Assembly: GCA_026874595.1 (NCBI GenBank)
Contig: CM049317.1
Span: 26,130,401-26,194,400 of the forward strand
Direction of reading: 5' to 3'
DNA length: 64,000 nucleotides
From: Sipunculus nudus
Taxonomy: Eukaryota; Annelida; Sipuncula; Golfingiida; Sipunculidae
The position numbers were made by a program, and so were the translations under genes. The stretch's first letter is position 1. Every line of letters starts with the position of its first letter. Shown one piece after another: positions 11,881 to 23,580 of this stretch. The notes below the pieces were generated by a model. The model saw only the letters and a list, made by a program, of their open reading frames with translations, searched no databases and was not told where the DNA came from.

Positions 11881-13629
11881 TCAAATAACCAGTAATTTTA
11901 TGCAGCAGCCTAACTCCTTTAAAGGGTTTAATTGTTCGCATCGTATATGTTTATGCACTGGTACAAAACGCTGCAATTGTTTCTATATATTTCACTCATT
12001 AAAAATCAACAAGCCATACATGTTTACCTTGCTGATTTTTTAAAAAGTTTATTCAATAAAATGTTCTCTCTTTTGTAAAAAACATTTATAAAAGCTTCAT
12101 TTAATTGATTTCCAAAGGGCATCGTTTTCAGATTTCGTACTTGATTTTCCTAATATTGGTCCCTCCCCTCTTCCCCGAAATGATTAGACTTCTGTAACGA
12201 AAAGACAGGGTGAATATTATATAAAAAATCACAGTAAAACCATCGTCATATATTATGCTTTCAATGTAGCACAACGCAGCTCATTATAAACTTGTCGTTT
12301 ATTTTTTTTTTTCATTTACGGGGGAGTTGAGGATATATCACGAAATTTAAATAAAAATGAAACTTAAGTATAATATGAAATATACTTGCTTTCCCATTTC
12401 ACCAGGATTTCTCTTAGTCAGGCCACACTTGTATCTGAAAACCTGGATTGCCACATCATCATATATTTCAAGTATTAGGCTTTTTATTACTACGTCTCTG
12501 CATCCTGATTTTTGGTGACTCCAAAAGAAGTGGATTACTTTTTCTAGATGGAGTAGAAATATATTTCTGTATAGTCAACCTGCCAATACCTGATTCCTTC
12601 AAATAATTAATTTCCCCATGTTCAAGCATCAATAAAGAATATCAGTTTGCGACAGCTGTGCTTTATTTTATAATGACAATCACTGATTTCTAATGTCGCC
12701 TGTTAAACATCTATAATAAATGCTAAAATAATCAATTTTAATAACAATCCTGATCTATACGTGACCTAAATCTAACTAATTGATGCTGTTTTAGTTTACT
12801 ATCTAACAAAACCTACCGTGTGTGAGAATAAAAATCCGTTTTCACCCAGCACATTGGTCAGGCCATCTGCCTGTTTGTTAAGTCGTGCTATCACCCCCAC
12901 CCAAACCGCACCCATGGATCAAGCTGTTTCTAGATCAACCCCACATAGGGACATTGGAGACCTTAAATGAGTAAATAAAGTCCATAATTGGATTCTGCGA
13001 CAAAAAAGATCTAAAATGTTGTATTATATATGGTTTAACCCTTTTGATTAATTAAACTTGATGGATTCTAGGCCTTTTTGTGGCAATTTGGATATTCCCA
13101 AATTTTTACTTTCCCCCAGGACTGTTTTTTTTATGTTCGAAAAGATACCTTCTGGATTACAAAACACTCTGGAGTTCTTGTTGCAATTTAGGTGAGTTGA
13201 TGTGACAAAATGACTCTACTAATACTTGAGCGATGACAATAGCATACTTGTTCTACAGTCGTTTGGCTCATTTGGAGGCATAAGACAAACATCACCTACA
13301 AAAACACTTTGGTAACATTTGGAAAGGTTCCGTAAATTGTAACACCTTTCCCATTCTTCGAACTCTGCCATTATCCGATTCTCATCGAAAATAAATAAAA
13401 TGATTTAAATAAGCTGAGTTTTAAACTGAACCATATTGGCTATATATATATAGATATAGAGATATAAGATAAAATAACAGACAAATGGTTCTTTTCTGTA
13501 TGAATAATACCATTACTTATCCTTTGGTACTCAGTTATATCAGGCATTTGCAGAAATTTACTATTTTCCTTACGGTTTTCCGTTCGTGAAGGAACCATAC
13601 GACACAGCAGCACAATAATGAAGCTTCAT
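11881..13629 (-). pseudogene. Longer family member, four-exon form, probably decayed
   Basis: Exon 2 (13,248-13,385) reads ENRIMAEFEEWERCYN, then LSKCYQSVFVGDVCLMPPNE and NDCRT: the same CYN...C...C..MP..EP..C pattern as the gene at 9,627-10,050. It ends in phase 1 at a GTATGC donor. Exon 3 (12,386-12,504) begins after CAG in phase 1 with CRDVVIKSLILEIYDDVAIQ and ends in phase 0 at GTATAT. Exon 4 (11,881-11,982) follows TATAG and ends in a stop. It differs from its paralogue by a one-base deletion, which replaces the C-terminus. A candidate signal exon (13,574-13,629, ATG, GTAAGG donor) does not join in phase. The exon-2 acceptor has CG in place of AG. Coding parts are preserved but the gene is probably not functional as it stands. 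Confidence 0.55.
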
Positions 13630-14216
13630 GTTGTCGATGCTACAACCCTCGAAACTAAACAGAAATTATTAAGTCGCACATATGAGGAGAGCTTGGTCAA
13701 TATTCGTTGTTATAATTAAATCTATATTTAACATGCTCCTTAGCATGTGTAAATGGCATTATACCGGATAATCCGAATTACTGGGGCATATGCAAATAAT
13801 TTTTTTGACCAAAAAACCACTAGAACCTTTCCCAAATACACTTTATTTTACGGATTACATGGGTCATCTATGGATCATTAGAATAAACGTTACACCAAGG
13901 ATGATTGAGTAAAGAGTTAACACAACAAACAACATTTACCTAAAAACCATGCGTCCTTTCGCCTTATGCAACAACAAGATGTTGAAACATTACAGCAATC
14001 TATCGAGTCTAATTAACATTTCACTCATTTTTTTTGTATCTAGACCCCATGGAGCGTTTTCTGAGCTTCCAAACCTTGTGTTGAATTCATGAATCCCTTT
14101 ATTTGGTGAACGGCTAAACCATTCTGAAAATTATTTTGGCTATCTCTTTGTAAATACAGATACATTTTTATATTGAGTAATTCATATGCATATAGTGACT
14201 ACAGTGAGCTCCGCAT

Positions 14217-14399
14217 TCACAATGTGAAATGAGGTAGCCTATTTCGGTATTTGGCATAATAGGAGTTATTCCTGTAATGACCATTTTTAGATCGACTTCT
14301 ACTGTCCATTGACAAACATGGCCTGCATTTTGTGATGTATCGAAATGGCAGTTTTTTTAATTTCATTAAGGATGGTTTGCTGTTCATGAACTCAAACAT
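14217..14399 (-). pseudogene. Frameshifted copy of the small exon at 62,961-63,131
   Basis: It begins MFEFMNSKPS like its paralogue and ends in a recognisable RNNSYYAKY block. Between them, three single-base insertions relative to the other copy shift the frame and then restore it. The acceptor AG before the paralogous exon is changed (TGG for TAG). Best read as a dead exon copy. Confidence 0.45.
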
Positions 14400-14599
14400 T
14401 CTTTTAACCAGCGCAAACGATAAGTGTACGACTATTTGTGTTTGGTAGCATTAAATGTCATATTATAAATATGACCATATAAATACACAGTAAATAAAGA
14501 CAGCCAAAGAACAAAAAAAAACTCTGCTTAAGGCTGGAAACCATGCTAGTACGTCTGTTGTTTAAAAATGACAAAACCACAAAAGCAAAAAGGTCAAAG

Positions 14600-16910
14600 G
14601 ATTTTTTTTTAATTTTTTTTTTTATAAATAGAGATGTGTTTACCATAAACTAATTTAAAAAAGTAATTTTACACATGGAATGACGGCTTTTGTGGAAAGT
14701 GTTCCCTTGATAATAAGTTTTAAATGAACACAGACACGCAGTTCATATTCAGTCAGTTTTTGTTCTAATTGTATGTTAGATGGCCAAAATAAGTTCATAA
14801 AGGCTTTCATAAATGGTTTGGTTTTGAGCTGTTAAGTATTTGTTACAGTCTATGTTTCAGTTCAAGTTCTAAATTTAAAGGTAAAAGAACATATAGGAAA
14901 TATAACTGCTTTCGGGAAATTTAGGAAGCAGTCCAGAAGAAGAAGGCATGACAAGAGAAAATACATAATTTTTTGTTTTATCCTTGACGTATAACGTTAA
15001 TAATTATTCAATGTGCCATTTTCCCAAAATGAAAATGAATCATAATACAATGTATCAAATATGTATTATATTAGTTAGTTGTTTTTTAAGCTATAATATA
15101 ACTGGGAAATACGACGGGAATTAAGATTGAAATTCTTTTGGTTGATGTCTTTTCTTGCGACAATGTCTAAAGACAAAAAAAAAATACTGGGCAGTAACGT
15201 TTGGTTCAGAATAAACAGACTTGCGGGAATGTATTAAACTATCAATATATGCCATTATTTAGAAAAGCGGTTATATTTGACTGTCAAGGTCAAATTCTAA
15301 GTTTGATGGAAAAATCAGAAAAAAATGTTACATAAGCTTCTAAAAGGACTTCAATGTCAGCTTTAATTTGAAATATGATCCTGTCTATTTGATGGTGCAC
15401 TAATAGTGTTTTATTTATTTACATTTTAAAGCAGTTTCAAGTTATTTGAATCCTAAGTTGTAGCCCAGAATAATTCTATGCTTCGAAAAGGACGCCAATA
15501 TGATCAGCTTTAATTTGAAATATGTTTTGAATAGATGTTTGATTCCCAAACTGACTTCAATAGTGCAATAGTTCCAATGCGCTACACATTTCAAATTCTT
15601 ACTGTTTAATTGATGATGAACCATAATAATTCCTTATCTAAACCAGTTTCAAGTTCATTTAAATCCTTAATGTCAAACCAGAATAAATTCCTATCCCAGC
15701 TAGTAGGCACTCGTGAATTATAACATCGGCCTCATAAATGCCTGCTTATAATTCGACTCATGTTCCTGCGTAAATTGTTTTCGAAGATGCTTAATATAAT
15801 TTTCAAAATTTTAAACTTACAAATGTTTTACTTATTATCAAACCAAGGGTTTTCGATATACTAATGTTCATAATGCGAGGCTATTTATTTAAAACAGCGT
15901 TAACAAACTTATGATTAAATGTAATTTTGACATAACAGAAGTACGCTTGTTATTTACAAAAATTATCAAACTTATAATAAATGGTATATACAAATAGCAC
16001 ACAAAGCATTTCTGAAGAACCTTAATTTAGTTAAATGAGGGATATTGTACCAAAAGTTACCTAAATGGTTTAATTTGGATTTCGTATCGTTACGAATTCC
16101 CCTTTTAATATAACAATCCGAAAAAAAGAAATGGAAAATATTGGTGCCACGACTATGCTCCTGTTGACTCTGACCTTATTTAACATTAAGATGCAAGCAA
16201 TTTTTTTATGTATATACAAACCTTTTTCATTTTTATGGGCCCTTTACATGATATCAGTTTTAATACAAAAAGGCTTATATTGACGGAATTATACAAAATT
16301 AAAATGGACTTCAATTTTCATAGTGAAAGCGGGATAAATTCTATAACTTAGTAGCAATGTCATGGAGGGGCCTTTTTTTTATTTAAATTAACCCTTTCCT
16401 TCGGATATAAATCTTTTTGCTATGATATGCGTTTTTATTTGTTTTTTTTTCAAATCAGAATATCCGAACATTATTGAAACCTGGTATCGTTTATTTGATA
16501 AAGGAGTTGCTTGAATGAAACGAAACATGTTAAGGTCTGAAGATCTGAAAATTTCATGAATATATGAGGTCAGTAAAGTATTTAAACTGATACGGAAACT
16601 GACTTTATGAATTGAAAAATTTGTTCCCACCGACCGGTATGTTAATAAACATTACTTTCTAGGACACTTTCACTCCCTTATGATGCATAAAATATATTCT
16701 CTGGTCCAACTCTTTTTTCCTTTAATAAATGGTGAGTGGTATTTCTGAAAATTGCTTGTGAAATGATCATTGGCATTAATTTGTTTTTTCTATCTTCACG
16801 CATCTTATTCACTCAAGAAAATTTTGCTGATGAAACATTCATTTGAACAATGTAGACTCTATGAACTCATGTTTTAGAAGAAAAAAAAAACTGGGTATCT
16901 TCATGCTGCT
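14600..16910. other. Segment absent from the 60-64 kb duplicate
   Basis: In the paralogous block the sequence jumps from the equivalent of 14,590 to the equivalent of 16,970, with a TA microsatellite at the junction. These 2.3 kb were therefore either lost there or gained here. No gene is supported. Poly-T and poly-A runs are common. Part of the right end (from about 16,740) also aligns with 26,910-27,080. Confidence 0.5.
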
Positions 16911-16911
16911 C

Positions 16912-16915
<4 letters not shown>

Positions 16916-16969
<54 letters not shown>
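16916..16969. repeat. TA dinucleotide microsatellite
   Basis: About 27 AT/TA dinucleotides. It sits at the position where the two duplicated blocks (11-17 kb and 60-64 kb) resume alignment. Confidence 0.97.
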
Positions 16970-16972
<3 letters not shown>

Positions 16973-17029
16973 CAAAACGTGTTTTGAAATAGGAATTTCA
17001 TAAAATGCAGACAATATCGGAGAAAAGTT

Positions 17030-17460
17030 CATAGAAACTTCCTCCTTTGCCCACAGTCAGGCTCTATGTCAGGCTTAGCGCAGGCACAAGCAACATGTTA
17101 CTGTCGGAAACATTCATTCATATGGCTGGTATTGTAACAACACAGGATATCTCTGATCGGAACAAAAATTTGTTTCTCGTCTGTAAATCAGGCCTTTGAC
17201 AACAATTAAAACATGTTTCAAAACAGTAAATCAATTATTACCTGCACCTTCGCTTTTGAATACATTTAATATTTTGTCTTAACGTTTAATTCTAATATGA
17301 AGAGTATTAAAACTGATGTTTTCTTCGATAATTTGAAACGCTTTCTAAAGTTGGTAGTTTATATTTAAGTACGCTTTTTTTTTCCTTTTGAGGTTTCCAC
17401 CTGTGTTCCTTTTATTGTCATTAACAGCACACACAGTACTACCACATTGATTCGCAACAT
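17030..17460 (-). pseudogene. Small secreted protein gene copy, decayed
   Basis: Exon 1 (17,385-17,460) encodes MLRINVVVLCVLLMTIKG, an intact signal peptide of the same 76-base exon length as the copy at 9,975-10,050. The donor position reads GGAAAA, not GGTAAA, so the splice site is lost. Exon 2 starts at 17,150 after a conserved CAGAG and reads CCYNTSHMNEC, then an in-frame TAA at 17,098-17,100. The conserved downstream residues (CAKPDIEPDCG) lie beyond the stop. Upstream sequence is conserved with the intact gene. Probably a pseudogene. A truncated product ending at the stop would need another donor. Confidence 0.65.
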
Positions 17461-17990
17461 CCTTCTGGAAATTTGAATCATAAATTTTGTTCAGTTACGA
17501 CAAAGCAAAGTTTGAGCCTGTTTACTAAGGTGCACGCTTCAATAACAATTATAACAACGTCCGATTGATACGTTATTACATTATCAGGCAAGTTCCCATA
17601 TAATTGACAAAATTGATTACAAACATAATGTGATAATTGGAAACCCTGCCTTTGTTGCACACATACACAATTAAGTCGTCCTTGAGTGATAATATATATC
17701 ATTAATTGAATGAAAGATGCTTTACGAAAGTCCGTACCAGGATTATAATTCATGTGTTGAATTATATTCGAATTTACACATACTACAAACGGGAGAAACA
17801 GTGATTTCAGCATTAGTCTCGTAAACACTCTCTTTGTTTTACATTATGCCGTGTGATTTGTATTATGATGGTTGATATTTGGGATGTTTGGTATTTTACC
17901 GTTTCCTTCGGATAAGAGTCATATTTCATAAAAAAGTCAATGCTACAGTAAATGGGTAAAATCAGTCATTTTCTCACTACCATACAATAG
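17461..17990 (-). promoter_or_regulatory. Upstream region conserved with that of the intact paralogue
   Basis: Aligns by eye with 10,051-10,600. It includes GGTTGATATTTGGGATG (17,870) and the terminal part near AAAAAGTCAATGCTACAGTAAA. It probably holds the ancestral promoter and 5' untranslated exon of the family. The open frame across it (17,478-17,828) is not supported as coding. Confidence 0.4.
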
Positions 17991-19470
17991 CTCATTTGGA
18001 TGAAATTAAGTTTGAAAGTGATACATATTTTACAGGAATGCAATGTAGTTTACATATCTGTACGAGTGCAAATGTATCCGTACCTACCTTCTTTAAGTAA
18101 AGGAGCTTATTTATAAAATAGAACCAGCACCAGTATAACGCACAAGAATTATAGATGTGAATATTTAAATTTGAATACTTTATAGATGATTTTTTATTTT
18201 TATTCTGTTATAAACAAGTGTATGTATATATTATGGTTTGCATTAATAATAGGTATACAAAATGATCTGATTTTTTTTTTAATTTTTAATGATAATTTCC
18301 CCATATTTCCCCATACTTGAGTGTAATATATAAACAATATGTCTGATGTCATATTTGCACTGATGAAAGGCATTTGCTTTAAATCTGTTTTAAAATTAAA
18401 ACACCATGGCCCAAGAAAAGGTTTGCTAATTAAAATTTAAAGATTATATAGATTATTTATAGTTGCTGTTCATTATAAGTGAATTTGTATGGTGAACAAT
18501 AATTTCGAGAAAAAAAAATGTTTCTTTTTTGTTCAGACTCGTGTATGATCAATAAAGGAGTCCGATGAATGAATCTTCATACACCACAACAGAACGTCTG
18601 CATATAAGCTAAGTACACTACCTAATGAACATACTTTTTCATATAGGCCTCGTACAGAAATACATGATTAAGTTTGCACCCGCCAAGATATACACAACAA
18701 GGCCGTAACGTTTTGTTCTGGACGTTTAAATCTTGTAAAACCTACAAGTTTGCAAAAGTATTTCCCGTACATCGATCACCGGTACATACCTATGAATCGA
18801 GACTATCCTACGATAATTATCATCGTCCTTACCTTGTGATGTACTTCAACAAAAGAATGATAACATCTGTAAATACACATGAATGCATATATATGGACCC
18901 TATTCATACGTGATATGACTTTTTTAATGGATTTTCTAATACACTCCTTAAATTTTGTTTCCCTTCAATTTTTAGGAACTTGAAATAACATTAAATGTCT
19001 TCAGAATGACGAAAATGGCAGAATACTGTACCTATGTATTATCGCGATTCCATAATGTATCTCTGCAAATTGGTGTTTCGCTCTAGCTGACTGTATGGTC
19101 TTTTACAGCTCTTGATACATATTAGTTTTCAAGTTTTATTTTTACGATCTCAGGTTTTATGATATATCTATGATCATGTTTCTCTGCAGCGTTAGCTGTA
19201 TGACGGATTTTTCTATGTCTCTCTACAGCGAATTTATAATGGTATTAAATTTCATAGACGATTTACATTGATAATTTATTTTTTTCATGTTAAGGTTGAT
19301 CGGAATTTCAATGAACGCGACAATATCCATTTCATTTGGGTAAAAAAAGGTAAACTATAATGATGAATGTTTTGTTGCAAACAGGATTTCTTAAATATTC
19401 AGCATAACAAAATACCTAAACTCCATGAATATATTCAATGATACATGAATATAAGAGAGTGTAAAAGTTT
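17991..19470. other. Intergenic stretch
   Basis: No supported gene. An 18,674-18,913 plus-strand frame has no motif. Poly-T runs and short AT repeats only. Confidence 0.4.
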
Positions 19471-19479
19471 CTTTTGTTA

Positions 19480-21330
19480 AATTGGCAAGCAATCATCACA
19501 TCTCTATATGCGATAGAATACAGGCGATATATACTTTGGAAAAGCACACGAAATGACGTGTTTAATGTATTATAATCAGATCAAAATAGGTTGTTTGCTT
19601 AAATAGCAGTCATATAGTCCTTGTACATTACCACCTATATACATCAGGGATATCTGTGAAATAAACGCCACAGGTAAGAAATTGATTCAAAAGAAGAAGC
19701 AAAAACTTACTGTCTGTTTCTTTTATTTAAATGTATTTCTATTGAATCAATGAGTGGCCCTGAGTTTAAAAAAATCAAATATAGGAAAAATATCCAGGCA
19801 ATAATTAAAGATATATAGCAAATATAACACCGGTATTTTATGGCTGACTGAAATATCTTGTCTCTTTATAATGTGTTTGGTCTTCTCTGTCTCTAGACAT
19901 GTCTGTTGAATTAAAATGAAACTCCCGTTATGATTCAGTCGATCCAAAAGTTTAGTAGTAAGTATACTTTACTTTTCAACATTACTAATACAAGTTAATA
20001 ATAAAATCTGTGATACAGATGTGTTTAAAAAGTTGTGAATGTGCCAATGTTGAATATAATAAATTGTGTTATAGAACTTACTGGGAAAGTTTTTTATACA
20101 GATAGATAAGTTGTTGGTGATGTGATTATTACAAAATCTGAATATTCTACACATTGAGTCTCAAGGATGATGAATCACTGGTCATGCGCACTGGGCAAAG
20201 GTTAAATAAATAAAATCCAATAAAGATCAGTTAGGTTGTATGTTCTAGGTGGGGTGATGCTGCAAGAATAATCAAACCTGAAAGACCCGGATACGATTAG
20301 ATTCGGATGAAATAGTCATTGCTTCATCCGTCCATATTTGCACTCTTATTTTATATTTTATATTTGTGTTCTTGATCAGTCAAAAATGGTATCACATATC
20401 TTTTTAAACAATAATTTCACTGCAGTACTTGCGAAAAACATGTCAAATATATAAAAATTGCCATTAGCTGAAAATAAGTGTCTGGTAATTAAGGACTCTC
20501 TCCAATTTCCGTACATTTTAGTCTGTGTATGTGTGTGTGGTAAAACTCATTTCGCATGTGTCAGGTTAATAAAAAAGAAGGCAACTCATATATGGTTCAA
20601 GCAATGAAATAACTCTGCAACTGCAGAAAGATGTTCACCTGAGTAAAAGTATTGGTTACAAAAATAAAACTGGAGGATAACATTGATAAATACCATCATC
20701 CTTCTAAAACATAATCATATCATATATTGAGATAATTTTTTTGTTGGTAATTGAATTAACTGGAACATTGTTATGTCTGTGTGTGTGTGTGGTTAAACTC
20801 ATTTCGCGTGTGTCAGGTTACCATAAAAAAAGACTGCCGGTCTAGAGGCCATAATAAAAAAAGGTAAATCATATATGGTCCAATCAATGAAATAACTCTG
20901 CAACTGCAGAAAGATGGTCACCTTACAAAATAAAACTGCAGGATAACATTGATAAATACCATCATCCTTCTAAAACATAATCATATCATATATGTGGAGA
21001 TGATTTTTTTTGGTATTTAAATCAACTGGAAGCAGATATGCTCGATGTCTAGTAGAAGACGTTCGTAAATTTCTAATCTGAGAATACTATCATATTTATC
21101 GTGAATGATATCCAAGGTGAGAACCTGACTAGCTTCTAATGTGAGGTATTGTCAGTGATACCCAAGAGTGTCTATAGAGTATCGCACATGAAATGTCTCA
21201 TAATATATTATGTCTTCTTAATATCAATATGATATGGTGAATACGATTTCGGTTTGCTTACAGACAAGACAAGAGCGAATATTTTACAAATAATATATTT
21301 CAGATTTTATCTTGCGACGTGGATAAATTT
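19480..21330. repeat. Inverted duplication, left arm (paralogous to 27,780-29,330)
   Basis: The reverse complement of this block aligns by eye, in order, with 27,780-29,330. Matched pieces include ACTATATGACTGCTAT (19,603 region), ATTCTTGCAGCATCACCCCA (20,260 region), the GTGTGTGTG tract near 20,530, and GATGTCTAGTAGAAGACGTT (21,040). Identity is moderate, so it is an old duplication. A small exon-like segment (minus, near 19,600-19,660, NVQGLYDCY after a TTTCACAG acceptor) is shared with the other arm (NVEGLYDCY) and may be a distant relative of the secreted protein exons. Confidence 0.75.
20511..21030. repeat. Tandem duplication of about 260 bp
   Basis: Two adjacent copies (about 20,511-20,765 and 20,775-21,030) share CTCATTTCGC, ATATGGT, GAAATAACTCTGCAACTGCA and AACATTGATAAATACCATCA in the same order. 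The second copy has a roughly 28-bp insertion (GACTGCCGGTCTAGAGG...). The other inverted arm has the corresponding AGGCTGCCAGGCCAGGG, so the inserted piece is ancestral, not new. Confidence 0.85.
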
Positions 21331-22938
21331 GTTTTCTATCATATGGTGACTTCTACGCACGGTTTCATTTTTGCGGTGGTACTGGTTTGGATCAAAAAAT
21401 CACTATGAAGTTTCCAGTTTTCTTCAAACTACTTTATTAATGCCGGTAAACTTAAAAATTAAATCCAAATAAGTCTACTAAATATGGGTATGATTTATTG
21501 TATACGATTTTGATTTGTTTGTGGCCTTTCTCACAATATGAAAACAGCTCTATACACTAGGATAGACATCTTATACTGAAAATATTTCAGATTGTATTTA
21601 TCTTCCACCTGGATGAGTTATTTTTTTTCGACATGTAGCCTTCCGAAAATGATTTTATTTATTGATGTGCTACTGGGTTTGGTTCCAAATATCTTATTTC
21701 AGTTTCCAAGTGTTTGCTTCACGTTGCTTCATCCACATCCGTAGGGCTCTGAAATGAAATTTATTTGTTGTCATACTGAATCCTGTTCAGGCAGTTAAAT
21801 AAATTGTACAAAAGTACGTACGGTATAATATTAATGGAAGATATACTTGCTTTCCGGATTCAAGAGGTGCTATATTGGAGCTACTTCAGTGGTAGTAATG
21901 CACAGTGATTGCCAAATACTATATATACCAATGATCTTCTCTTTATTTATGACATCTCTCCATTCTGACTGGAAATATCATTTGAAGTAGCCCATCTGTG
22001 TCCCTAAAACAGGGATAAGATTATGGCAAACCCTTACAGAAATATATACATATAGAGTTAAACCTCTTCGTGTCGAACTCGGTTAAGTCGAATTCCAACA
22101 TGTGTGAGTCCCTGTAAAAATCAATTTAAAAAATTACTAATTAAACTCCTGTTTTTGTCGAACTCGGATGTGTCAAACAACTTGATGTGTCGAGGTATTT
22201 TGATGGTCCCTAGCGAGTATTTCGATTGCTTAACTCGATGTCATGTCGATTCGATGTTTGGATATCAGTTGTAAACTGCTCGGTAATCGTGATTGAGCCG
22301 TAGTGACGTACGTAATTGATACAGGCAACGCTCTTGTTTTCACAAGCGCGATAGCCCTGTCGCTCGACTCGGGGTCATGCCGCTTTAATGTTTCATAACA
22401 TCTGTGCAGGGTCCATCAATCACACCTGCGGCCGTGACGACCGGTTACATAATCGATACCGTAAGGATCTTACTCATCAAGTGCGACGGCTTACACATCT
22501 AGTCCGTTGTTCACCTGTTTGCCAATTAGTCACTCATGATCATACCTTTCTTCTCTGGCCGACATGTACGCAATCCTATTTTTTGTGGTACTTGTGTAGC
22601 TTTTCATTATTAATAACTAATTTTATTTAAAAATAGTTTTGTTCTTTCATACAAACAAATGTGAGAACTATAGTATAGGCCCTATAAACAAACAAACAAA
22701 CAAATGCTTTATTCCGGAAATGAAGGCCACAGGCACGTAGTTCCAAATATATGTGAATGTTAAGCCAAAACAAAAAAATAATAAACCATGTATCAGTATT
22801 GCTTAGATGTTACTTATATATAAGTTATTATAATCATGACCTACAATAATTTGAAAAATAAATAATACATTTCACAAGAAAATGCAATCCATTCATTCAG
22901 TGCGATATATTTTAATATGCATTTTATAACTGACCTGA

Positions 22939-23175
22939 AAAAAAAATAATAATAATAAATTGAATACCTGGTTAAATATTTTGTTAACTTAAATGTCTAC
23001 TTTACTTTTCCTCTAACTCATGCTTTACTCAACTTAAATATACCGATGTGTACTAAACTGAAATTGTAATTAATAATAATAATAATAACATCAACCCCAA
23101 CAACAATAGAGAAAATAGTAATTCATGTCAGTTGAAGTGAAAAAAAAGAGAGAGAGAGAGAGAATAGGAAACACA
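22939..23175. repeat. Low-complexity AATAAT and GA tracts in the LINE 3' region
   Basis: Short AAT-type repeats at about 22,947-22,960 and 23,070-23,090, and a GA tract at about 23,147-23,162. They lie in the 3' untranslated part of the LINE. Confidence 0.8.
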
Positions 23176-23580
23176 AGGAATTAATAACTAAATAAATAAT
23201 AAACAAACAAACAACTGACAAACACTTACCTGGAATAAAATGTAGTACAAGTCTGTTCGTTATACATTTTATAAATATAAAAGGTATTCGTCTTCTTGTG
23301 TTCATACTCAATTTTAATAGAACAATTAAATAAGATCTTGAATGACAATTGTGCATATACTATTCATTATATATCATCTTAAGCAAAACACAACATGTAA
23401 GTTAAAAATATTGTGCGCTCATAATGTTAATTCTGCCATCTGACCAAAGTGTGTTATTCAACCATAAAAATTCTGTCGAACATTGAATGTCTGATAAACA
23501 AAAATTGTTAATTTTGATATATGTGTTGAATTTCTGAATTTAATATTTCTTTAAAATTAATTTCATTGGTTTCATACTTT

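Larger units (their letters stand above)
11335..14590. repeat. Segmental duplication copy A (paralogous to 60,085-63,343)
   Basis: This block aligns by eye, in the same orientation, along its whole length with 60,085-63,343. Matching blocks include GACACCCTATAAGGTTTCTA, the exon sequences described separately, and the run leading to AAAATGACAAAACCAC at the right end. Divergence is substantial, with many substitutions and indels, including a roughly 100-bp segment near 14,095-14,200 absent from the other copy. The duplication is therefore not recent. Confidence 0.85.

Noticed and set aside
15442-16630. Short minus-strand frames in the 14.6-16.9 kb segment
   Set aside because: AT-rich, no motif, no paralogous conservation and no consistent splice sites.
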